A model generated the notes under the pieces. That model was not told the DNA's origin. It saw only the letters and a program-made list of their open reading frames with translations, and did not search any database. This document shows positions 26,815 to 35,001 of a stretch of 35,001 nt of DNA, in pieces; the stretch's first letter is position 1, and every line of letters starts with the position of its first letter. The stretch is from the NCBI GenBank assembly GCA_018829385.1, contig JAHJUC010000670.1, forward strand, positions 1 to 35,001, given 5' to 3'. The position numbers were made by a program, and so were the translations under genes. The stretch is from Alphaproteobacteria bacterium (lineage in GTDB: Bacteria; Pseudomonadota; Alphaproteobacteria; Rhizobiales; Rhizobiaceae).

Positions 26815-29742
26815 ATGATTTCTGGCCAGGTGAATCACTTGTCGAACATTGCTCAAATCCTTTCCAAGCGCGTACAGGGCGACATCATGTTCGACCGGTA
26901 TTCCCGTGGTCGCTATGCAACGGACGCTTCCTTCTATCAGATGATGCCGCTGGGAGTTTTGTGCCCCAAATCCGAAGATGACATCAGCGCCGCTATCGAT
27001 ATTGCGCGCGAGCAAGGCGTGCCCATCCTCGCCAGAGGTGGAGGAACGTCCCAATGCGGCCAGACCGTCAACGAAGCCTTGGTTCTGGATAACACGCAAT
27101 ATTTCAATGGCATTCTGGAGCTCGACATTGAAAACCGGCGGTGTGTAGTCCGTCCAGGCATCGTCCTGGATGAGTTGAACCGAGCACTAAAACCCCATGG
27201 CCTTTGGTTTCCCGTCGATGTTTCCACCGCTTCCCGGGCAACCATCGGAGGCATGACTGCGAACAATTCCTGCGGCGGCAAGTCGCTTCACTACGGGATG
27301 ATGCGCGACAACGTTCTGTCAATTAAGGCCTTCATGGCTGACGGAAGCCACCATCATTTTGGTCCGGACAACACTCACCAGTCCGAGCTCTACGCCGCGC
27401 TGTCAGCTGATCTTCTGGCCTTGGGAGCGCGGGAGGCAGCTGAAATCGATGCCCGTTTTCCAAATGTCATGCGCCGGGTTGGCGGGTATAATCTCGATGC
27501 CCTTGTCCCGAAGGCGACCCCCAACAATCTTTCACATCTGCTGGTCGGTTCAGAAGGTACGCTTGCCTATTCGACCGCGATCGAACTGAAGCTGTCACCA
27601 CTGATTTCAGGCAAGGCGCTCGGCGTTTGCCACTTCCCGACATTTTACAAGGCCATGGATGCGGCACAGCATCTGGTAACCCTGATGCCACAGGGCGTGG
27701 AGTTGGTGGATTCGACAATGATTGCGCTGGCGCGCGACATTCCGATGTTTAAAAGCACCATCGAGAACTTTGTCACCGGCGACCCTGAAGCACTCTTGCT
27801 GGTGGAATTCATCGAGGAGGATAAGGCCAATAACGCGGTCAAGCTGCGTCAGCTCGAGGAGATGATGGGAGATCTCGGCTTCTCCTGGTCGGGAACAGGT
27901 GACCGCTGGGGCGGGGTGACACCGGTCACCGATCCGGTTCTGCAAAGCCAGATCGCCGAGCTTCGCAAATCCGGGCTGAACATCATGATGTCGATGAAAA
28001 CGGACGGAAAACCGGTCTCCTTCGTCGAGGATTGTGCAGTAGAGCTGCCAGATCTGGCTGAGTATACGGCAGGCCTGACAGACATTTTTGAGAAACATGG
28101 CACCAAGGGCACATGGTATGCCCACGCCTCGGTCGGATGCCTCCATGTGCGACCGGTGCTGAATCTGAGGCTCGACAAGGACGTCAAAACGATGCGCGCC
28201 ATTGCCGAGGAATGTTTTGACCTCGTTGCCCATTACAAGGGGTCGCATTCCGGCGAACACGGTGACGGTCTTGTGCGCTCCGAATTCCACGAGAAAATGT
28301 TCGGATCGCGGATGGTCGCGAATTTCGGTGAGGTCAAAAAGCGGTTTGACCCCAGCGGCCTGTTTAATCCGGGAAAGATAGTCTCTCCGCCGAAGATGGA
28401 TGATCGGCGGCTCTTTCGCTATGGACCGGACTACGCCGTTCCCGACATGCATACAGAGCTTGACTGGTCAGAATGGACCGGCAGTGGCGGTGGCTTTCAG
28501 GGTGCCGTTGAGATGTGCAACAACAACGGCGCCTGCCGCAAGCTCAAAGGCGGTGTGATGTGCCCGTCATTCCGCGTCACCCGCAAGGAAAAGGACCTGA
28601 CGCGAGGGCGGGCAAACACTTTGCGGCTCGCAATTTCCGGGCAACTTGGTGCGGATGCATTCGCCTCCGATGAGATGGCTGAAACCATGAAGCTTTGCGT
28701 GTCCTGCAAGGGATGCAGGCGCGAATGCCCCACAGGTGTGGACATGGCCCGCATGAAGATCGAGGTGCTGTCTGCGCGCGCGAAGAAAAACGGCCTCGGT
28801 CTACATGACCGGCTGGTCGGTTATCTGCCACACTACGCAGTCTGGGCTTCAAGAATTCCATCCCTCATGAATTTGCGTGACCAAATTCCCGGACTGGCTG
28901 GACTGTCCGAAAAGCTCACGGGCTTCACGGCAAAGCGCGCGCTGCCGCAATGGAGTGCTACCCCCTTCAAGGACAGCGAGCTAAAAGACAGTCCGGCTCC
29001 ACAGGCGGTGCTGTTTGTGGACAGTTTCAATCGCTATTTTGAGCCTGAGAACCTGCGGGCAGCGATCCGCGTGCTGCAGGCGGCTGGCGTATCGCTTGAC
29101 GTGGTAAAGGCTGTCGACCGTGGCAGGCCGCTTTGCTGCGGTCGCACCTTTCTGTCCGTCGGGCTGATCGACAAGGCGAAGGAAGAAGCGCAGCGTCTCG
29201 TCGACGCATTGCTTCCCTATGCCGAAAAGGGTCTGCCCATTATCGGCCTTGAGCCAAGTTGCTTGTTGACCTTGCGCGACGAGATACCTGCACTCTTGCC
29301 CGGCAAGCAAACGGCATTGATTGCAAAAAATGCCTTCATGTTCGAGGAGTTCATTGCCGACCAATCTGAAAATTCGGCTTTCCGTCTGGAATTGAAATCG
29401 CCAGCTGCAAAGATCGTCTTGCACGGGCATTGCCATCAAAAGGCAATGAACGTGATGTCGAGCGTTGAGCGGGTGTTGGCGATGATACCGGACACGTCGG
29501 TTGAAAAAATTGAAAGCAGTTGCTGCGGCATGGCAGGTGCATTCGGCTACAGCGCAGACACCCATGAGATATCTCTGCAAATGGGCGAGATGGATTTACT
29601 GCCAGCGGTGCGCGCTGCAAATTCCGACGCAATCATTGTCGCCGATGGTACCTCTTGCAGGCATCAAATCGCCGACAATACAGATCGCAAACCGATGCAC
29701 GTCGCCCGACTTCTCGACATGGCACTAAAACAGGATGCCTGA
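26815..29742 (+). CDS. FAD-linked oxidase / Fe-S fusion protein (YdiJ/GlcD-like 2-hydroxyacid dehydrogenase)
   Basis: PILARGGGTSQCGQTVN, TIGGMTANNSCGGKSLHYG, CVSCKGCRRECPTGVDMARMK, C-terminal CCG domain (ESSCCGMAGAFGY). Confidence 0.9.
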   Translation: MISGQVNHLSNIAQILSKRVQGDIMFDRYSRGRYATDASFYQMMPLGVLCPKSEDDISAAIDIAREQGVPILARGGGTSQCGQTVNEALVLDNTQYFNGILELDIENRRCVVRPGIVLDELNRALKPHGLWFPVDVSTASRATIGGMTANNSCGGKSLHYGMMRDNVLSIKAFMADGSHHHFGPDNTHQSELYAALSADLLALGAREAAEIDARFPNVMRRVGGYNLDALVPKATPNNLSHLLVGSEGTLAYSTAIELKLSPLISGKALGVCHFPTFYKAMDAAQHLVTLMPQGVELVDSTMIALARDIPMFKSTIENFVTGDPEALLLVEFIEEDKANNAVKLRQLEEMMGDLGFSWSGTGDRWGGVTPVTDPVLQSQIAELRKSGLNIMMSMKTDGKPVSFVEDCAVELPDLAEYTAGLTDIFEKHGTKGTWYAHASVGCLHVRPVLNLRLDKDVKTMRAIAEECFDLVAHYKGSHSGEHGDGLVRSEFHEKMFGSRMVANFGEVKKRFDPSGLFNPGKIVSPPKMDDRRLFRYGPDYAVPDMHTELDWSEWTGSGGGFQGAVEMCNNNGACRKLKGGVMCPSFRVTRKEKDLTRGRANTLRLAISGQLGADAFASDEMAETMKLCVSCKGCRRECPTGVDMARMKIEVLSARAKKNGLGLHDRLVGYLPHYAVWASRIPSLMNLRDQIPGLAGLSEKLTGFTAKRALPQWSATPFKDSELKDSPAPQAVLFVDSFNRYFEPENLRAAIRVLQAAGVSLDVVKAVDRGRPLCCGRTFLSVGLIDKAKEEAQRLVDALLPYAEKGLPIIGLEPSCLLTLRDEIPALLPGKQTALIAKNAFMFEEFIADQSENSAFRLELKSPAAKIVLHGHCHQKAMNVMSSVERVLAMIPDTSVEKIESSCCGMAGAFGYSADTHEISLQMGEMDLLPAVRAANSDAIIVADGTSCRHQIADNTDRKPMHVARLLDMALKQDA

Positions 29743-29748
29743 GACGAA

Positions 29749-30465
29749 ATGGACGCAATGACCGATACCAATGCAATTGAACGAAGGTCGCTTCATCTCG
29801 AATTGGTGGAGCGCATTCGTCCGCTCATCGTTGAAAGCCAACTGAACCCCGGAGACAAGGTGCCGGAAAAGGTCCTGTGTGAACGCTTTGGCGTTTCACG
29901 CACGCCGATGCGCGAAGCCCTCAAGGTGCTGGCAGCCGAAGGCCTTGTCAGGTTGGAACCCAATCGCGGGGCATGGGTGACGTTGGTCACTGTTGAAGAG
30001 GTGGAGGAAGTGTTTCCGGTTCTGGGTGCTCTCGAGGCATTGTCGGGAGAGCTCGCCTGCACCAACATCGCCGATGCAGAGATCAGTCACATCCGTCGGC
30101 TTCATGACCAGATGATGGATAGTTACCGCGACAGAAATCTTGTTGATTATTTCAAGACCAACCAGGAAATTCACCGGGCCATTCTCCTGGCCGCAAAAAA
30201 CCAGAGCCTGACAAATACCTGCCAGGCGCTGTCAGCCCGCATGCAAAGGGCCCGTTACGCTGCCAATTTGTCCGAGGAACGCTGGGCCGATGCAGTTGCC
30301 GAACACGAACAGATAATCCGATCCCTCGAGGCCCGCAATGGTAGGGAATTAGGCCAGATCTTGAGGCAGCACATGAAAAACAAGCAGGAATCAGTCTTGA
30401 AATGGCTGAGAAAAACAAACACAGACCAAGAGTCTGAATGTGCAGGTCCTGGTCAGCAGTGCTGA
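29749..30465 (+). CDS. GntR-family (FCD/FadR-type) transcriptional regulator, 3' end chimeric
   Basis: VPEKVLCERFGVSRTPMREALKVLAAEGLVRLEPNRGAWVT; FCD domain; last residues lie in antisense resolvase DNA. Confidence 0.88.
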   Translation: MDAMTDTNAIERRSLHLELVERIRPLIVESQLNPGDKVPEKVLCERFGVSRTPMREALKVLAAEGLVRLEPNRGAWVTLVTVEEVEEVFPVLGALEALSGELACTNIADAEISHIRRLHDQMMDSYRDRNLVDYFKTNQEIHRAILLAAKNQSLTNTCQALSARMQRARYAANLSEERWADAVAEHEQIIRSLEARNGRELGQILRQHMKNKQESVLKWLRKTNTDQESECAGPGQQC

Positions 30466-30490
30466 CGCGAGCATATCCAATGCGTGCCAT
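30432..30490 (-). pseudogene. Serine recombinase/resolvase N-terminal remnant
   Basis: MARIGYARVSTADQDLHIQT then breaks. Confidence 0.7.
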
Positions 30491-30577
30491 TTGCAACTCC
30501 AGCTTCTAGTGGATAGCGCCTGACAGAAGAGTCCGTTTTGGGATTCCTTTTTGGGCGTCGGCGTGCGATTCAATGTC

Positions 30578-30642
30578 ATGCGCACAGGGATCACATTTAG
30601 AGTTTCGCCGCCTGACCGCCTCCGCCTTGAGCGTTTGGCAGC
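30578..30642 (+). pseudogene. IS630-family transposase N-terminal remnant
   Basis: MRTGITFRVSPPDRLRLERLAAL then joins IS5 left end. Confidence 0.5.
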
Positions 30643-30692
30643 ATTGGTGCAGGGATCAAATTTCAACGTTTTGCGTCTATGCGGTGGGGATC
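30643..30692 (+). mobile_element. IS5 left-end fragment
   Basis: gcattggtgcagggatcaaatttcaacgttttgcgtctatgcggtggggatc matches reverse complement of ~19438-19486. Confidence 0.75.
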
Positions 30693-30853
30693 GGCGTTGG
30701 TGCGCGGATCAGCCAATGAGCGGAGCTCGTTCTTTGATGGGTCCGCCTATTTGGTTGCTCCCGCCGATGCTTGGCAACGAACGGATTTCGGGCGGCCACA
30801 GGCAAGCATTCGGTTAAGTATGGCCACGCCGATCACAGCCTCTGTCTGTTGCA
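30693..30853 (-). mobile_element. IS5 right-end fragment, copy 2
   Basis: ggcgttggtgcgcggatcagccaatgagcgg... aligns with 18360-18520. Confidence 0.85.
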
Positions 30854-30876
30854 GCCCTTTAACCTAACGGTACCAT

Positions 30877-31857
30877 TCAAACCGCCCGGAAGCGATCGAC
30901 CGCCGTCAGATGTTTGACAGATGGATCGGCATCCCAGCGATAGATCTCCATCCGCAGAAAATGCAGCTCCTCGTCGAGCTTCTCTTCAGGCAACTCCACC
31001 CACCAGGATTTCGGTCGCCCGTCGGAGCCGTCCGACCAGCGGTAGCCGCGCGCCTTAAGATGATCCTTCATGTCGAATGGGGAATTCTCCGCATAAATGC
31101 GGACCCGTGACCACTGGCTGGCTTGATGGAGCTCCGCAAATGGCGTTGCTATCGATCCGGGCCGTGTCTGCCCGAGAACTTCCAACAGCGCGAAACAATC
31201 GTCGACAGCGCGGTGCCCATCGTGAAAATATCCCGACTGTCCGATCAGGTCCCCGAGCTTGCTTCCCTCAAAGCCGCGCGCCGACCAATCTATCTCGGAA
31301 ACCGAACAAGCCCAGGGCTTGTTGCAAAACATCGGCGAAAATGTTTCGCAAAAGGGCCGGTCGAAACCTGCGTTGTGAGCAATGATCAGGTCAGCCGGCT
31401 CAATGAAGTATTTGAGGCGGCTAACGTCGATCGCCCGACCGGCGACCATGTCGTCGGTAATGCCGGTCAGCCGTGTGATTTCGGCTGGGATGGGAACTGT
31501 CGGCTGCTGAAGTCCGCCATAGACACCAGTGACATCGCCAATGTCACCTGCGTCATTGAAGCTGAAAGCGACTACGCCGATTTCGATGATTTCGTCGGAT
31601 CGGTAGTTGAGGCCGGTGGTTTCCGGGTCGAGAATCACTCCCTGTCGTGGAAATTCGGGTCGAGCATGCTCGACAACTGATCGGGGCGAGAGCCTTCGCA
31701 AGATGCGATAGTTTCCGGTCGCTTCCAGATGGTGGGCCATGGCCTCATCATCAGAACCAAAGCCGCCTTGTCCCCTTCCAGTAATAGCCTCCGGCTTGGC
31801 CACTTTCGTGGTGGCCGACAAAACAGGAGCTGCAAAGAAGTCGAGTTGCGAGGTCAT
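30877..31857 (-). CDS. DnaQ-like 3'-5' exonuclease
   Basis: VILDPETTGLNYRSDEIIEIGVVAF; IIAHNAGFDRPF; HDGHRAVDDCFALLEVL; start MTSQLDFFAAP at 31857 preferred over the upstream extension. Confidence 0.85.
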   Translation of the reverse strand: MTSQLDFFAAPVLSATTKVAKPEAITGRGQGGFGSDDEAMAHHLEATGNYRILRRLSPRSVVEHARPEFPRQGVILDPETTGLNYRSDEIIEIGVVAFSFNDAGDIGDVTGVYGGLQQPTVPIPAEITRLTGITDDMVAGRAIDVSRLKYFIEPADLIIAHNAGFDRPFCETFSPMFCNKPWACSVSEIDWSARGFEGSKLGDLIGQSGYFHDGHRAVDDCFALLEVLGQTRPGSIATPFAELHQASQWSRVRIYAENSPFDMKDHLKARGYRWSDGSDGRPKSWWVELPEEKLDEELHFLRMEIYRWDADPSVKHLTAVDRFRAV

Positions 31858-32101
31858 TGTATTCCGATCCGGTCGCGGCATGGTTGACGCACAATACGCA
31901 TCAGAACAGGCGCAAGCAACGACCCGCCCGATCGGGTGCACGCCGTACGGAGCCTGGGACCCCTTCATATCCCCAGCACCCCAGTGACCGGATTGCGTGT
32001 TGCATTTGCGAGCCGGAATACTGAACTTGCCCAACGTCCCACTTGACCGTAAACCCTGGGCAATTGTGATATTAACGAGCGAACGTCTTTGGAGCAGCCG
32101 G

Positions 32102-32626
32102 TTGACCCTCCCTATAGATCCAGACAGGTTCCTTGCCGACCTCCACACCCTTCGCGGTTTCGGAGCTTCAGGTGTCGCCAAGGGAGTGGCGCGGCAGGCA
32201 TATTCGGCTGCAGACGTTGCTTCCCGATCTTGGTTGGTGGATCAGTTCGCCGCAGCCGGCCTTGAGCCTGCTGTTGACCCTATAGGGAATATTTTCGGAC
32301 TGGCGGGAAGCCGCTCGCTTCTCGTTGGTTCGCACAGTGATACCCAACCGGAGGGAGGCTGGCTGGACGGTGCGCTCGGCGTAGTCGCCGGACTGGAGAT
32401 CGCACGGGCGGCGAAAGAGGCCGGTGGGCCGCCAATTTCGGTCGTATCCTTCCAGGATGAAGAGGGACGGTTTGGGGCGATTGCCGGTTCAGCCGTGTTT
32501 GCCGGCTTGCTGGCCCAAGACGAGGCGGATCAATTGGTCGATGCTGACGGCATAAGCCTCGCGGAAGCTCGACTGGCGATGAACCAATTGGTCACCGGGC
32601 CTATTGTCCGACATCAGCGCCCTTGA
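32102..32626 (+). pseudogene. M20-family amidohydrolase (allantoate/hydantoin/carbamoylase type), 3'-truncated by ISx
   Basis: [72 protein letters not shown]; ends in IS-encoded VRHQRP*. Confidence 0.8.
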
Positions 32627-32642
32627 GACAGATTTGGTTTAA

Positions 32643-33068
32643 TTGAGAAGAGAGGATTTTCGGCTCATCGTAGCTCACTCAAAGGAAGCGAAGATGAGAC
32701 AGAAAACCGGGCCGCAGACATCGGCGGCAGAGAAGACGATCAAGGACATTCGCCGCGCGACGCGCAAACACCATTCGTCCGAGGACAAAATCCGTATCGT
32801 GCTGGAGGGCCTTCGTGGCGAGGAGAGCATTGCCGCAATCTGCCGCCGCGAAGGCATCGCCGAGAGCCTGTATTATAGCTGGTCGAAGGAATTCCTCGAA
32901 GCAGGCAAGAAGCGTCTTGCCGGTGATACTGCCCGCTCGGCAACCAGCGACGAGGTGAAGGCGCTGCGCCGTGAAAGCCGCGACCTGAAGGAGGCGCTGG
33001 CCGACCTCACCCTGGAAAACCGCCTGCTTAAAAAAAGCATGATCGGGGATGGGGGCGACGAAGAATGA
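32643..33068 (+). CDS. IS3-family OrfA
   Basis: HHSSEDKIRIVLEGLRGEESIAAICRREGIAESLYYSWSKEFLEAGKKRL...LTLENRLLKKSM. Confidence 0.9.
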   Translation: MRREDFRLIVAHSKEAKMRQKTGPQTSAAEKTIKDIRRATRKHHSSEDKIRIVLEGLRGEESIAAICRREGIAESLYYSWSKEFLEAGKKRLAGDTARSATSDEVKALRRESRDLKEALADLTLENRLLKKSMIGDGGDEE

Positions 33069-34082
33069 GATATCCTGCCACTGAAAAGCTTGAGATCATC
33101 CGGTTGGTCGAGCAGTCGCATCTGCCGGCAAGGCAGACACTCGAAAAGCTCGGCATCCCAAGGCCGACCTTCTACCGCTGGTATGATCGGTTCCTGACAC
33201 ACGGTGTCGAAGGGCTGGAAGACCGGACATCCGCGCCGTCACGGGTGTGGAACCGCATTCCTGACGATGTCAGGGATCGCATCATCGCACTCGCGCTTGA
33301 TCATGCCGATCTGTCGCCGCGCGAACTGGCCGTGAAGTTCACTGACACAGAAAGCTATTTCGTGTCAGAGGCTTCGGTCTATCGCCTGCTGAAGGCCCCT
33401 CTCAGCGATGCTTTGCATCGCTTGCCGGGCAGTGCATGACCTGATCACGTCACCAGCCTATATCGTCATCAAGGCCAACGACGCGTTCAAGGACAAGACC
33501 ACGCAGCCGAACGAGATGTGGCAGACTGACTTCACCTATCTGAAGGTCATCGGTTGGGGATGGTTCTACCTGTCGACCATCCTCGACGACTTCTCGCGAT
33601 ACATCATCGCCTGGAAGCTATGCACCAGCATGAAAGTGGACGACGTCACCGACACCCTCGACTTGGCACTGGCCGCCTCGGGCTGTGACGAGGTCAAGGT
33701 CGAACACCGCCCACGCCTGCTATCGGACAACGGTCCGTGTTACGTCGCCTCCGATCTTGGCGAATGGCTGGAGAAATACAAAATCGATCAGGTCCACGGC
33801 GCTCCCGGCCATCCTCAAACCCAGGGCAAGATCGAACGCTGGCACCAGACGCTGAAGAACCGCATCCTGCTGGAAAACTACTTCTTCCAGGAGGACCTCG
33901 AAGCCCAGATCGCGGCCTTCGTCGAGCATTACAATCATCGACGATACCACGAGAGCCTCGACAATCTCACCCCAGCCGACGTCTACTTCGGACGCGGCCA
34001 GACCATCCTGCTCGAACGTGAAAGGATCAAACGAGACACAATCAGACAGCGACGCTTGAACCACCAAGCCAAAGCAGCTTAA
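33065..34082 (+). pseudogene. IS3-family OrfB transposase, frameshifted by a 37-bp insertion
   Basis: EASVYRLLKA in frame 1 and HDLITSPAYIVIKANDAFKDKTTQPNEMWQTDFTYLK in the shifted frame; removing 33398-33434 restores one frame. Confidence 0.85.
33398..33434. repeat. 37-bp insertion with 8-bp perfect hairpin inside orfB
   Basis: cctctcAGCGATGCtttGCATCGCTtgccgggcagtg. Confidence 0.75.
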
Positions 34083-34156
34083 ATCAACCCGCAAACCGAG
34101 CCGGAAACTCCATTCTTCCAGAGCCCCAGAAGTCTCAAATCATTCGACGACGGACA

Positions 34157-34621
34157 CCCGTCGCAGGTCTCGGCGCAGCCTTCGAGCTTGCCGCCCGCAC
34201 GACACCACCCATCAACGACATATCGACCGATGTCGAAGATCCGCCGGTATTCTGGTTCACGATCACTCCGACGGACTACCCGGCGGCAAACGGCGAGCTT
34301 CAGCGTGCCGCTTACCCCAAGGTGCAGCCGATCGACCTACCGCTCACGTTTGAAGAGGCCCTCGCCGCGGCGCTGGCTCTCATCGAGGATCGCGGATGGG
34401 AGGTGCTTTCCGCCGACCCCGCGGAAAGCCAGATCGAAGCAATTGCAAAAAGTCACCTATTCGGCTTCGAGGACGAGGTCGCGGTGAGGATTGCCGTGAC
34501 TGACAGTGGCACCCGCATCGACATGCGCTCGCGTTCCCGCCTCGGCCAGATCGACCGCGGCGCCAACGCCCGCCGCATCGAGTCGTATCTCGCCGATCTC
34601 GAAACCCGCGCCCTGGAATGA
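34157..34621 (+). pseudogene. DUF1499 family protein, 5' end replaced by ISx
   Basis: DVEDPPVFWFTITPTDYPAANGELQRAAYPKVQPIDLPLTFEEALAAALALIEDRGWEVLSADPAESQIEAIAKSHLFGFEDEVAVRIAVTDSGTRIDMRSRSRLGQIDRGANARRIESYLADL; open from the IS border with no upstream start. Confidence 0.8.
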
Positions 34622-34731
34622 AGACCTTTCAACGAATCACCTGATCCTGCTCAACGACCCGCCTCACGGCACCCAGCCCAGATTCAACGGCTTGCGCATG
34701 GCCGATGCGCAGGTGAAGAACAACCCGGAGG

Positions 34732-35001
34732 GGCGTTGGTGCGCGGATCAGCTAATGAGCGGAGCTCGTTCTTTGATGGGTCCGCTTATTTGGTTGCTCC
34801 CGCCGATGCTTGGTAACGAACGGATTTCGGGCGCCCGCAGGCGAGCATTCGGTTAAGAACGGCGACGCCGATCGCAGCTTCTGTCTGTTGAGCGAGGAAT
34901 GACCGAGCGCGCAAACGTGGTCCAATGACGCCTTTGTATCGACCCATCGCTGTTTCAACCAAAGCTCGTTTGCCATAGCCCGTAGATGCCTGCCATTTAA
35001 G
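34732..35001 (-). mobile_element. IS5-family element, copy 3, running off window
   Basis: ggcgttggtgcgcggatcagctaatgagcgg...; transposase C-terminus on minus strand from stop at 34786. Confidence 0.85.

Larger units (their letters stand above)
32605..34156 (+). mobile_element. Full-length IS3-family insertion sequence (ISx)
   Basis: Left end TGTCCGACATCAGCGCCCTTGAGAC; right end GTCTCAAATCATTCGACGACGGACA; orfA and orfB between. Confidence 0.85.

Noticed and set aside
27607-28452. 281-aa minus-strand ORF inside the FAD oxidase gene
   Set aside because: Antisense shadow; the plus frame has clear FAD-oxidase and Fe-S motifs.
30152-30496. 114-aa minus ORF as an intact resolvase
   Set aside because: Only the first ~20 residues are resolvase-like; the rest is antisense of gntR.
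32605-34156. Composite transposon made of the 18014 and 32605 ISx copies carrying the catabolic cluster
   Set aside because: The 18014 copy is only ~57 bp of one end and is overlain by other IS; no target duplication seen, so mobility as a unit is not supported.
1-35001. CRISPR arrays, tRNA/rRNA genes, retrons or diversity-generating repeats
   Set aside because: No regularly spaced repeats, cloverleaf-like conserved tRNA blocks, rRNA stretches or reverse transcriptase motifs were recognised; a dedicated covariance-model search was not possible.

Overview
This is an IS-riddled accessory region, probably from an alphaproteobacterium (inferred from protein flavour and GC content, not proven). 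From left to right: (1) IS21 tail (istB) plus IS3 and IS5 debris; (2) a 5'-truncated methyl-accepting chemotaxis protein; (3) a ~13.9 kb stress/redox/ion-homeostasis island (~4146-18013). It carries an accessory FtsH, an L,D-transpeptidase fused to an AI-2E transporter fragment, a split flavocytochrome c (TAT flavoprotein plus tetraheme cytochrome), a tandem UspA, and an apparent operon of HTH protein, CPA2 antiporter, CNNM/CorC protein and P-type ATPase. Several Fnr/FixK-like palindromes lie in its intergenic gaps, and the same IS3-family left end abuts both borders in opposite orientation; (4) a nested IS6/IS5/IS3/IS21 scar; (5) a hydroxy/keto-acid catabolic cluster (GlcG, class III CoA-transferase, crotonase, TRAP DctMQP, class V aminotransferase, divergent YdiJ/GlcD-like FAD/Fe-S oxidase, GntR); (6) another IS palimpsest, a 3'-5' exonuclease, an IS-truncated M20 amidohydrolase, a full-length IS3-family element whose orfB is broken by a 37-bp hairpin-bearing insertion, a 5'-truncated DUF1499 gene and another IS5 end. 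No tRNA, rRNA or CRISPR array was recognised. All family calls come from reading motifs and translations; no database search was run.
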